Below the pieces are notes generated by a model. It saw nothing but the letters and a program-made list of their open reading frames with translations. It was not told the DNA's origin and did no database searches. Shown here piece after piece: positions 1 through 7,555 of a stretch of 64,000 bases of DNA. The DNA lies in NCBI GenBank assembly GCA_000799755.1, contig JUHI01000001.1, forward strand, positions 496,001 to 560,000, read 5' to 3'. The stretch is from Martinezella tropici. Lineage in GTDB: Bacteria > Pseudomonadota > Alphaproteobacteria > Rhizobiales > Rhizobiaceae. Each line of letters starts with the position of its first letter. Position 1 is the first letter of the stretch. A program made the position numbers and the translations under genes.

Positions 1-242
1 TCAATGCCGGCTGGAAGCTGCATGCCCGACGCATGCGCAATCAGTCCGAATACCTCGAGGCGTTCGGACTGGTCTCCGCAACCAATGGCTCGGTCCGCTT
101 CCACGATCTTCTCCAGGGCGCGAAGTGCTCTGCCGGCCGCCGTATCGCGCTCTGGAACCTCATCGACGAAGCCGTCCTGGTTCCCGTCGGTACAGGCCGC
201 ATCGACGACCTCTCCTTCCTCCGCCGCGCAACCTCCAACTAA
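1..242 (+). CDS. C-terminal end of an unidentified transposon protein (partial, possibly TnsA-like)
   Basis: An open frame runs in from the left edge and stops at TAA 240-242, so only about 79 C-terminal residues are visible. The end contains an alternating helix/strand stretch (GRRIALWNLIDEAVLVPVG) that could be a winged-helix DNA-binding domain. It lies directly upstream of, and on the same strand as, a TnsB/TnsC/TniQ-type gene set. In Tn7-like elements the endonuclease TnsA precedes TnsB, and TnsA ends in a winged-helix domain. The TnsA guess therefore rests on position and fold impression only; the catalytic part is outside the window. It could equally be another accessory protein of the element. 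Confidence 0.5.
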   Translation, partial: NAGWKLHARRMRNQSEYLEAFGLVSATNGSVRFHDLLQGAKCSAGRRIALWNLIDEAVLVPVGTGRIDDLSFLRRATSN

Positions 243-368
243 CAGGTGCTCCCAATGACCGCTTTTTCCCGCCTGCTTCGTCGCCTCGCTGGCGCCGCCC
301 CGAACAAGTCCGCAGCCGCTCCGGCGGCTTCGGAAACCAATTCCCCCATCGGACAGGAGAATCCTTCC

Positions 369-761
369 ATGACTACGCCTACGCACTCCATCAGCTCGGC
401 CGACTTCATCCACGGCACCGCCGTTCTTCGCATGCTTGAACAGATGCGTGGCGTCGGTCACGGCGCTCAGACCAAGGCCTCGTTCACACGCAGCACGAAG
501 ATCCTCGCCCAGGCGTGCCGCATCTACCTGACGCTCGAAAGCTCGGTGATGGACGACCCAAATCGTCCGAAGGGATTCCGCTGCGACGATCTGCTCGAAG
601 ACTTTCTGAAGAAGGTCAAGACGGTGCTCCTCAATTCCGGCTTCACGACCGCGAACGACGATTTGCCCGGCCCGCATGGTTTCCGCCGCGCTCTGCGCGA
701 ATACGAGCGCGCCCGCGCCAAGGCGGCTCAGTCGCTCGAGTTCATCATCAACATTCACTGA
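369..761 (+). CDS. Hypothetical protein, transposon-borne (130 aa)
   Basis: I do not recognise this protein. It is predicted mostly helical, with a basic middle (TKASFTRSTKILAQACRIYL) and a charged C-terminal helix (RALREYERARAKAAQ), and has no signal peptide or membrane segment. The start at 369 is chosen because AGGAGA at 355-360 sits 8 nt upstream. An in-frame ATG at 255, with a weaker AGGTG upstream, would add 38 Ala/Pro-rich residues. The stop overlaps a hairpin that presents the ribosome-binding site of the next gene, so the two are probably translationally coupled. Being inside the transposase operon suggests a role in transposition or its control, but that is inference. Confidence 0.6.
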   Translation: MTTPTHSISSADFIHGTAVLRMLEQMRGVGHGAQTKASFTRSTKILAQACRIYLTLESSVMDDPNRPKGFRCDDLLEDFLKKVKTVLLNSGFTTANDDLPGPHGFRRALREYERARAKAAQSLEFIINIH

Positions 762-783
762 TCGAAAGGAGATCAGACATGAC
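757..783 (+). promoter_or_regulatory. Ribosome-binding-site hairpin, copy 1 of a duplicated 27-bp junction
   Basis: CTGATC and GATCAG can pair as a 6-bp stem with the loop GAAAGGA, which holds the Shine-Dalgarno sequence. The 5' arm contains the TGA stop of the upstream gene and the ATG of the downstream gene lies just past the 3' arm. The same 27 bases recur at 1194-1220 ahead of the transposase. A terminating ribosome would melt the 5' arm, so the arrangement suits stop-start translational coupling. The hairpin and identity are seen; the coupling role is inferred. Confidence 0.6.
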
Positions 784-1198
784 GAATCTGCTCATCGAAA
801 CTGCCAGCCTGCCTACGGTTTCTCCGTCCAGCTACGCTGCTTCGACCGCGATCCGCACCATCGAAGGCGGCGTTGAATACCGCTCGTCCGGCATGACCGA
901 CGCGGAGGCTGACGGGATGACAAAAGCAATGCGTGATCAGAAGAGCCTGGAAGAATTTTGGGAGAGTTTGCGCGCCCAAACGCCCCGCCCCCGTTCCAAG
1001 AACTTGAAACGCCGCCGCCGTTCGATCTGGCCGCACCTATTCGAGGAAGCAGAGGAGGAATTGCGCTCGCTCACTTCGCCGGTCGGACGCAACGCTTTCG
1101 GCGATTACCACGGCCGCGGTCGCAAGCCCTTCTTGGACAACGCCTGCATGCCGTTCGCGGCCACCGCCCACCCAGCTCTTTCCCTGAACATCAACTGA
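779..1198 (+). CDS. Hypothetical protein, transposon-borne (139 aa)
   Basis: This is an unrecognised small protein between the previous small gene and the transposase. The start at ATG 779 is supported by the AAGGAG of the hairpin-borne ribosome-binding site. Residues 1-35 are Ser/Thr/Ala-rich. Near residue 75 there is a strongly basic patch (PRSKNLKRRRR) that could contact nucleic acid, followed by an acidic helix (FEEAEEELRSL). No known catalytic motif is visible. It starts MTN, as do the next two genes. Its stop lies in the second copy of the 27-bp junction, so expression is probably coupled to the transposase. It may be an accessory factor specific to this branch of Tn7-like elements. Confidence 0.6.
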   Translation: MTNLLIETASLPTVSPSSYAASTAIRTIEGGVEYRSSGMTDAEADGMTKAMRDQKSLEEFWESLRAQTPRPRSKNLKRRRRSIWPHLFEEAEEELRSLTSPVGRNAFGDYHGRGRKPFLDNACMPFAATAHPALSLNIN

Positions 1199-1220
1199 TC
1201 GAAAGGAGATCAGACATGAC
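1194..1220 (+). promoter_or_regulatory. Ribosome-binding-site hairpin, copy 2 of a duplicated 27-bp junction
   Basis: All 27 bases are identical to 757-783: the TGA stop of the upstream gene, a CTGATC/GATCAG stem with the Shine-Dalgarno in the loop, and the ATGAC of the next gene. Here it controls the transposase start at 1216. The duplicate lies at the same place relative to stop and start, which suggests that the intergenic cassette was copied together with a gene, or is kept for stoichiometric translation. Confidence 0.6.
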
Positions 1221-3408
1221 CAATTTTACCCGCAATTTCGTCGACGCCAGCAAGCGTTACTACTTCGCACCGACGGCGCTCATCATCATCGACAAGACCA
1301 AATACCGCACATACCAGGTGACGGATATCGGGCAGGTGTTCGTCCCATGCGAGAACACGGCCATGCGCGAGTTCTTCACGCACGACCAGATCTACGATCT
1401 CGTCCACTCCGGCAAGTTGGACTTCGACCAGGATCACTTCGCCGAAGGTCGCGCAAAGTCTCGCGCACGCTTCGATGAAGCACGCGTCGTCGATCTCTCA
1501 GACGACGAGCAGGCCCGTGTTACCTACTACGCGGCGGCATGCGACATCGTACTTCGCATGAAGGAAGAAGCCCGCGCCGACCGCAAGTTGCCGCGCGTCT
1601 CGCTCAGCGACGAATCGCTTGACCGCATCATGCCGCTCATCCAGGCCGAGCTGGACGGCAAGCAGCGTGCCGGCAAGCGCACCACTATCACCTTGCCTGG
1701 CAAGCGTCATTTCCGTCGTATCTATAAGCGCTACATCGAAGGCGGCTACGAACCCATGTCTCTCGTGAAACGCTGCAGCGGCTCCAAGGGTCGCCCCAGC
1801 GTGCATGATGCGGGCGACATGCTGGTCTGGATGGAGAAGGCTGCTGAGTTTGCGGATCCGCGCAAACCGACGATGGCAGTGCTCTATCGCGAGCTCGAAG
1901 CTAAGCTCCACGAGCTCAACGCGGCCCGCGCAGCCAACGCTCTCCTGCCGCACAAGATGCCGACCCGCAAGGTCTTCGAAAAGCTTATCAAGGACATGGA
2001 CGGCTTCCATGTCTGCCAGGCCCGCGAGGGTATGGATGTTGCTTTGCGCAAGTACCAGATCAGCTCCAAGGGGGTCGATGTCCAGCGCCCCGGCGAACGC
2101 GTCGAAATGGACGAGTGGACGATCGATCTGCTCCAGTGGGTCGGCTGGCTCGGCATGGTCGCCCATCTCACTGCCGAGCAGCGCGCGAAGCTGAAATCGA
2201 CGCGTATGCGTGTCATTGTGGCAATTGACGTGGCGACCCGCTGCATCCTTGCTCTACGCTTTGTGCAGGGCGCTGCTGACGGACAGCATGCCATCGATGC
2301 CATCGAGATGATGGTGACGGACAAGGCTTATCTCGCCAAGCTTTGTGGTGCGACCTCGCTGTGGCCGTATCATCTTACGCCCGAGCTGTTGGTGACCGAT
2401 AACGGCGGCGCCTTCAACAACTACCGTGTTCGTTCGGTCACCCGCGCCATGGGCATGATGCACATGTTCCCGCAGGCCGGCCGCCCCCAGATGCGTGGTG
2501 CCATCGAGTCGGTTCTCAAAACCTTCTCGAAGCAGTTCATGCACTGGTTCGAAGGCCGCACCTTTGGCGACATCTTCGAGAAGGGCGATCTTGATCCCAC
2601 GAAGCGCGTGACGCTGGCTATGGACGAGGTCAACACGCTCCTCGGCCAGGCAATCATCGATATCTATCATCATGTCCCGCACGAGGGTCTCTCCGGTGAG
2701 ACGCCGCATAACGCCTGGATGCGTCTGGCCAAGGTGTACGGCGTCATGCCGCCGCCTCCGTCGCGCATTCGCCGCCATATTTTCGGCTCCAAGGTTACGC
2801 GCATCGTTACCGACCACGGCGTCGAAAGCTTCGGGATCTACTATCAGTCCCGCGAACTCCAGGCGTTGCGTATGAAGACCAAGGCCACGGTCGATATCCG
2901 TGTCGATCCGTACGACCTGAAAACGATCAGCGTCTGGAACGGCACCGGCTGGCTGAGCGTCGATGCGACCGCCGCCATCCCGAACGACCTGTCGATCTGG
3001 GAGTGGACGGGTGCATGCCGCGAAGTCGCACTGGAGAATGCGGAAAACCGCAAGCTTCATCTCTCCACGATGCTCGACGCAGTCAACCGCCTGCGTCTCG
3101 CCGGCGATGCGGCCCGCGCTCGCGCCAACCTTGCGACCGTTTCGATGGATGCGGTCAAGATGAAAGAGCTCCAGCTCCGCTACTTCGACCCGATCACGCT
3201 CATCGATGATCTGGAGGACCGCGATCCGATCCTGGTGCCGCTCATCGTCGCCGAAGATCCGCTGATGCACGGCATCCCCGGTGTCAACGATGAAATCCTC
3301 ACCGTCGATCCGATCACCGGCATCGCCGGCTACGTCTCCCCCGCGCCGATCGCTGCCGCCTCCGCGGCCCCGGTCACTATCAAGTCTGCCAGCGACATCC
3401 AGCTCTAA
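1216..3408 (+). CDS. Mu/TnsB/TniA-type DDE transposase
   Basis: The 730-aa protein is the DNA strand-transferase of a Tn7/Tn5053-like element. The RNase H-fold core shows D338 (VIVAIDVATR), D395 (LLVTDNGGAF) and E431 (GAIESVLK), a classical DD35E triad with exactly 35 residues between the last two. An N-terminal helix-turn-helix part (KRHFRRIYKRYIEGG, residues about 155-170) and a C-terminal beta-barrel part typical of Mu-family transposases flank it. The start at 1216 is set by the ribosome-binding site in the duplicated hairpin; the frame is open further upstream, but without a comparable site. It probably acts with the TniB/TnsC-type ATPase encoded 14 nt downstream. Whether to call it TnsB or TniA depends on whether a TnsA endonuclease is present upstream. 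Confidence 0.93.
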   Translation: MTNFTRNFVDASKRYYFAPTALIIIDKTKYRTYQVTDIGQVFVPCENTAMREFFTHDQIYDLVHSGKLDFDQDHFAEGRAKSRARFDEARVVDLSDDEQARVTYYAAACDIVLRMKEEARADRKLPRVSLSDESLDRIMPLIQAELDGKQRAGKRTTITLPGKRHFRRIYKRYIEGGYEPMSLVKRCSGSKGRPSVHDAGDMLVWMEKAAEFADPRKPTMAVLYRELEAKLHELNAARAANALLPHKMPTRKVFEKLIKDMDGFHVCQAREGMDVALRKYQISSKGVDVQRPGERVEMDEWTIDLLQWVGWLGMVAHLTAEQRAKLKSTRMRVIVAIDVATRCILALRFVQGAADGQHAIDAIEMMVTDKAYLAKLCGATSLWPYHLTPELLVTDNGGAFNNYRVRSVTRAMGMMHMFPQAGRPQMRGAIESVLKTFSKQFMHWFEGRTFGDIFEKGDLDPTKRVTLAMDEVNTLLGQAIIDIYHHVPHEGLSGETPHNAWMRLAKVYGVMPPPPSRIRRHIFGSKVTRIVTDHGVESFGIYYQSRELQALRMKTKATVDIRVDPYDLKTISVWNGTGWLSVDATAAIPNDLSIWEWTGACREVALENAENRKLHLSTMLDAVNRLRLAGDAARARANLATVSMDAVKMKELQLRYFDPITLIDDLEDRDPILVPLIVAEDPLMHGIPGVNDEILTVDPITGIAGYVSPAPIAAASAAPVTIKSASDIQL

Positions 3409-3422
3409 AGGAGGGCTACGCT

Positions 3423-4571
3423 ATGACCAATTTTGACGCCAAGAACTTCTTCAACAAGGCCGCCGCGCGTTTGCTGTCGGTCCTCACTCCAGAAGCCGCC
3501 GATCGCGCCAAGAAGCGCGGCGGTCTCTACTCGGCCTACATTACTTCCGACCGCCACCAGCGTGTCGAGCGTGCCGTCTCCAAGATCGTCGAGAACGCTG
3601 CGGCATCCGTGCACGGCACCTCTGGTCGTCGCCGCGCGCTCTTTGTCATTGGCGAAAGCGGCTCCGGTAAATCGACGGCTCTTCAGAACACGCTCCTCAA
3701 ACGCGCGGAGCTTCAGCCTTATCGCAACGATGAGGGTGAAATGATCAGCCCCATGATCTACTTCGACATGCCCAAGCCGCTAAAGCTGCGTCTGCTTGCG
3801 ACCAAGATCATCAAGGCGACCGGCTATCCGCTCATCAATGCTGATCGCATTCCTGAGTACGATCTCTTCGAATTGGCGAAGCGTGTGCTCAAGGAGTACT
3901 CGGTGCTGGTGCTCTTCATCGATGAGGCTCAGCATGCTCTGAAGGAGACCGACAAGGCGACCATCCGCAACCTTGCCGACATCCTCAAGAGCTTGCTGCA
4001 GATCGAAGACTGGCCGCTCCACCTCGTCTTGGCCGGCGTACCCGCCCTAGCCAAGTTCATCGAGCACGAACCCCAGCTCCGCAACCGCAGCCTGGTCGTG
4101 GAACTCGAGCGCGTCACCTTCCCCGGTGACCTCGAACGCATTCGCGTCATTGCACAGGGCATTATCGAAACTCACGCCGGCATGAAGGTCGACGGGGCGC
4201 TTCTGCAGGACATGGAGGTGGAAGATGTTGTAGGGGGGCGCAAGGTCAAGAAGGTTCGCAAGGCTTTGACCGAGGATCTCGTGCACCGCCTGATCCACGC
4301 TTCCGAAGGTGGCTTCGGCACCATCATCGACTTGGTTCGTACGGCCTGTGATTTTGCGATCGAAGTCGGATCGGACGTTGTCGGTCTCGCGCACTTCGTT
4401 GAGTGCTACGATTTCCTGACAGGATGCCAGCCGCATCACAACATCTTCCTGGCTGCCGACTGGAAGGACCTGACGCCTGTAGTGCCGCTTGCGGAACTGG
4501 TTGCGCGCCAGGCTGTCGCCGATGCGCGTATCGAAGCCGGTGAGCGCAACCGTAAACGAGGTGGCAAATGA
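3423..4571 (+). CDS. TniB/TnsC-type AAA+ transposition ATPase
   Basis: This 382-aa regulator ATPase is expected to link target choice to the transposase. Walker A is GESGSGKST at residues 77-85 and Walker B is VLFIDEAQHA with D167 and E168, followed by a sensor-like stretch (LHLVLAGVPAL). Length and motif order fit TniB/TnsC. An AAGGAGG ribosome-binding site lies 8 nt before the ATG and immediately after the transposase stop. Its first codons (ATGACCAATTTT) are identical to those of the transposase. The end overlaps the tniQ start by ATGA, so the two are translationally coupled. Confidence 0.92.
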   Translation: MTNFDAKNFFNKAAARLLSVLTPEAADRAKKRGGLYSAYITSDRHQRVERAVSKIVENAAASVHGTSGRRRALFVIGESGSGKSTALQNTLLKRAELQPYRNDEGEMISPMIYFDMPKPLKLRLLATKIIKATGYPLINADRIPEYDLFELAKRVLKEYSVLVLFIDEAQHALKETDKATIRNLADILKSLLQIEDWPLHLVLAGVPALAKFIEHEPQLRNRSLVVELERVTFPGDLERIRVIAQGIIETHAGMKVDGALLQDMEVEDVVGGRKVKKVRKALTEDLVHRLIHASEGGFGTIIDLVRTACDFAIEVGSDVVGLAHFVECYDFLTGCQPHHNIFLAADWKDLTPVVPLAELVARQAVADARIEAGERNRKRGGK

Positions 4572-6370
4572 TGTTGAAGCCTGTGGAGGTCGCATCCTCC
4601 GAAACGATCTTCAGCATCATCGCTCGTCTTGCTGCGATCAATGGCTCGGGCAATGCCCGAGCCATGGTCCGGCATCTTGGGATCTCTTACATGGGCTTCG
4701 ACCGGCCGAGCGATCCCGTGTACGAAACTCTCAGCGCCTATACGGGCATGTCGGCGGACACATTCGCAAAAGCGTCGATCCACCGGCATGACAAGTTCAG
4801 CATCAACGTTGGGGGTTCGGTTGTCAGCGGCCGCACAGTATCACGATCTGCACCTCGCTTCTGCTCGCTCTGCGTTATGGAAGATATTGATAAGCGCACC
4901 GGCCGTCCGGTCGTTCGTCCGTTCGAACGTTTCTCTTGGACAATCAGGGACGTTGCGGGCTGCCACAAGCATGGAGTCGTCTTGGACCATGCCAGCGGTC
5001 CGGATGAACTGCGCCGCGAGTTCGTGAAGGCTGTTTCCGAGCGAATTTCGATGGTCGAGTTCAAAGCCAGTCGCGTTGAGCCGCTTGAACTTTCCAAGTC
5101 AGACCGCTACTTCGCGGCCCGTCTCGATCACGAGGCCGACCCCGTTCCTGATCTCGATGCGCTTCCCTACTACGTGGCCAAGCAGCTTTGCGAACGGTTA
5201 GGGGTCCTCGATGCGAGCGGTCCCGATGCGCATGTTCCCACCTCTGTTGAAGAATTGGCGGTCGTCCGTGAACGCGGATTTAATCTGATCGGGGACACCG
5301 CAGGCAGTCTTCGGTGGCACCTCGAAAATCTGACAAGTGCGTTCTGGCATTCGTCGCGTCCCAAAGGCGCCCAGCATCTATTTGGGAACCTCTACCGCTA
5401 TCTGGACAACCATCAGGACGACGACCACAAAGGTCTGCGCGATCTACTTCGGGACGTCGCCACTGACGCCTTGCCTATCGGTCCAACGGATTCGTTCTTG
5501 GGATCACCGAAAAAGCGGCGGTGGCATAGCGTTATTTCTTTCGCACGCGAGTACGGCATCAGCCCACTCGTGGCCGAAGGTAACCTTACCCGAGAGGGCT
5601 TCATTCCTCCGCAGAGCGGCTTTCACCGTGAAGCTCACAGCAGGATCGTTTTTGATGCAGAACTGGCCGAGCGCGCATTCCCACGCCAGGAGTTGCTGCC
5701 ACGTATGGATCTAGTGAAGCGCATGCGATTGGAGCGGTTGCGGAATACTGCGATCTTCGCAAAGCAAGGCCCGAATGCATTGAAGCCGCGTCCGGACCCC
5801 GCAGGTATCAATCGCCTCTACTCGATCACCGAGGCGGAGAACCTGCTTGCGAAACTCACTCGCATTGCAAGTGAGACCAAGACGCCGGACATGCGTCGTA
5901 TTTGCGAAGCAGCGGGTCCAGGCTTGTGCTTTGTCGACGATGTTATCGAAATGCTCGCCGACGGCAAACTCGAACAGGTGTTCTTCGTGCCTGATCAATT
6001 CTTCGAAGGGATTCACGTCTCGACAAAGGAGCTGCGCGCCAAAGCTGACGGGCCAGATCAAGGTTGGGTATCTTGCTACGACGTGGCCGAAGAGATCGAC
6101 GTCTGCGAAGCGGACGCGATGGCGCTGATGAGAAAAGGGTTTCTGAAGTCTCAGCCCGTTCAGCATCGGAAGCAGACACACTTGCTTACGACGAAGGAGC
6201 TGCTGACGGACTTTAATCGCCGCCATATTTCACTCACAGCACTTGCAAAACTTAATGGGAAAAAGCCGACCGAAATGTTCCGCAAGCTCAACAACCGCAA
6301 CATCGTTCCGGCCATAGACGCCAAAAGTTGCCAATCGAGAATTTACTATCGACACGACGTCGATCAATAA
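4568..6370 (+). CDS. tniQ: TniQ family target-selection protein
   Basis: This 600-aa protein has a TniQ domain. The zinc-binding site is C99-x2-C102 (FCSLC) with C132 and H135 (GCHKH), the usual TniQ arrangement. TniQ/TnsD proteins bring the transposase-ATPase complex to its target, either a fixed attachment site or a CRISPR effector. At 600 residues it is longer than the roughly 400-aa TniQ of Tn5053 and nearer to TnsD-type proteins, so the C-terminal two-thirds may read target DNA. Residues about 480-600 include a helix-turn-helix-like segment (HISLTALAKLNGKKPTEMFRK cut short here). It is the last gene before the transposon end. No Cas gene or CRISPR repeat is visible nearby. Confidence 0.9.
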   Translation: MMLKPVEVASSETIFSIIARLAAINGSGNARAMVRHLGISYMGFDRPSDPVYETLSAYTGMSADTFAKASIHRHDKFSINVGGSVVSGRTVSRSAPRFCSLCVMEDIDKRTGRPVVRPFERFSWTIRDVAGCHKHGVVLDHASGPDELRREFVKAVSERISMVEFKASRVEPLELSKSDRYFAARLDHEADPVPDLDALPYYVAKQLCERLGVLDASGPDAHVPTSVEELAVVRERGFNLIGDTAGSLRWHLENLTSAFWHSSRPKGAQHLFGNLYRYLDNHQDDDHKGLRDLLRDVATDALPIGPTDSFLGSPKKRRWHSVISFAREYGISPLVAEGNLTREGFIPPQSGFHREAHSRIVFDAELAERAFPRQELLPRMDLVKRMRLERLRNTAIFAKQGPNALKPRPDPAGINRLYSITEAENLLAKLTRIASETKTPDMRRICEAAGPGLCFVDDVIEMLADGKLEQVFFVPDQFFEGIHVSTKELRAKADGPDQGWVSCYDVAEEIDVCEADAMALMRKGFLKSQPVQHRKQTHLLTTKELLTDFNRRHISLTALAKLNGKKPTEMFRKLNNRNIVPAIDAKSCQSRIYYRHDVDQ

Positions 6371-6393
6371 GATCCGAGAAAGCCAGCCTTATC

Positions 6394-6423
6394 AAAACCC
6401 GCCCTCACCGGCGGGTTTTTGTT
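6394..6423 (+). terminator. Rho-independent terminator after tniQ
   Basis: A 10-bp perfect stem AAAACCCGCC/GGCGGGTTTT with a 6-nt loop is followed by T-rich sequence, 23 nt after the tniQ stop. It ends the transposition operon just before the right terminal repeats. Confidence 0.85.
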
Positions 6424-6464
6424 TGTCTTGTTAACAGATAGCTCTAAGAAACCGGGCTATCGTT

Positions 6465-6546
6465 ACAGGTGCGAAACTCAGGTTTTAGGTGCATTTCGCG
6501 GGATAGATCGACGTACAATCAATGACTTAGGTGGTAATCGCGGACA
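6465..6546 (+). repeat. Putative right end of the Tn7-like transposon with three transposase-binding-like repeats
   Basis: Three related direct repeats have AGGTG cores at 6467, 6487 and 6529, so they are spaced 20 and 42 bp, about two and four helical turns. The second (6485-6501) and third (6527-6543) share TTAGGTG and TCGCGG at the same spacing. The third runs into ACA at 6544-6546, so read inward the end begins TGTCCGCGATTACCACCTAA. Tn7/Tn5053-type elements end in 5'-TGT and carry arrays of about 20-bp TnsB sites. TTGTC at 6547-6551 would be one copy of a 5-bp target duplication; its partner is outside the window. The exact boundary is inferred. Confidence 0.7.
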
Positions 6547-6640
6547 TTGTCAGCGTGCCGGATCAGTCTATGCTACGATTGATATGAGATTGGCGTAACA
6601 CTATCTGCGTATTTTTCCGTGCTCCTGAAGAGAGACATGT

Positions 6641-7552
6641 ATGAGTCGCGATCCCTACGAAGTTTTGGGCGTAAAGCGAGACGCCCCGCAAAAGGACATT
6701 CAAAGCGCCTATCGCAAGCTTGCCAAGAAACTGCACCCTGACCTCAACCCAGGGGACAAGCAGGCCGAGGAAAAGTTCAAGGAGGTCTCGGCCGCCTACG
6801 GCATTCTCGGCGACGAGGAGAAGCGCGGGCGGTTCGACCGCGGCGAGATCGACAGCAGCGGCGCCGAGCAGGCGCCGCGCAATTATTATCGCGATTATGC
6901 AGCGCAGGAGGGCCAGCGTGGCCCCTATCAGAACGCGGGCGGCTTTGCCGATTTCGGCGATGCCGACGACATGTTTTCCAGCTTCTTTTCGCGGCGCAGC
7001 CGAGGCCAATCCCAGATGCAGGGTCAAGACCGTCACTATACGATGGAGGTCGACTTTCTGGACGCCATCAACGGCGCAAAGAAGCAGATCAGCCTACCCG
7101 AGGGGCCGGCGCTGGACGTTCAAATTCCGCCGGGCACGCGCGACGGGCAGACGCTGCGCCTGAAGGGCAAGGGCGACCCCGGCTTCAATGGCGGGAAGCC
7201 CGGAGACGCGCTGATTGCCGTGCATGTGCGCCCGCACCGCTTCTATACCCGCGATGGCGACGACATCCGGATGGAAGTGCCGATTTCGCTGACCGAGGCC
7301 GTGCTCGGCGGCAAGATCCGGGTTCCCACACCCTCCGGCGCTGTTACCGTGACGCTGCCGCCGAACTCCAATACGGGCAAAGTGCTGCGCTTGAAGGGCA
7401 AGGGCGCGCCGGTGCGCGGCAAGGACAATGGCGATGCATATGTCTCGCTGAAAATAGTCCTGCCGGATACGCCGGACCCCGAGCTGACGCGCTTCGTTTC
7501 CGATTGGGAAGCAGGCAAGACGCAAGATCCCCGAAAGACGATGGGAGGATAA
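6641..7552 (+). CDS. cbpA: DnaJ-class co-chaperone, CbpA-like
   Basis: The 303-aa protein has an N-terminal J domain (residues 1-70) with the HPD signature at 32-34 (KLHPDLNPG), a short Gly/Gln-rich linker and a DnaJ C-terminal substrate-binding domain (about 130-290, with two repeats LRLKGKGDPG and LRLKGKGAPV). It lacks the Cys-rich zinc domain of DnaJ, so it is of the CbpA type that stimulates DnaK ATPase. It precedes a CbpM homologue by 3 nt, the same pair as E. coli cbpAM. Its promoter must lie between the transposon end at 6546 and the start, or inside the element. A weak TTGATA/TATCTG pair spaced 17 nt is visible at about 6577-6606. Confidence 0.92.
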   Translation: MSRDPYEVLGVKRDAPQKDIQSAYRKLAKKLHPDLNPGDKQAEEKFKEVSAAYGILGDEEKRGRFDRGEIDSSGAEQAPRNYYRDYAAQEGQRGPYQNAGGFADFGDADDMFSSFFSRRSRGQSQMQGQDRHYTMEVDFLDAINGAKKQISLPEGPALDVQIPPGTRDGQTLRLKGKGDPGFNGGKPGDALIAVHVRPHRFYTRDGDDIRMEVPISLTEAVLGGKIRVPTPSGAVTVTLPPNSNTGKVLRLKGKGAPVRGKDNGDAYVSLKIVLPDTPDPELTRFVSDWEAGKTQDPRKTMGG

Positions 7553-7555
7553 GCG

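Noticed and set aside
958..1215. 86-codon upstream extension of the transposase
   Set aside because: It would overlap the small gene at 779 out of frame and has no ribosome-binding site; the start at 1216 has one in the duplicated hairpin.
1..6546. CRISPR-associated transposon
   Set aside because: No Cas12k, Cascade gene or direct repeat array appears in the visible part; only TniQ is shared with that group.
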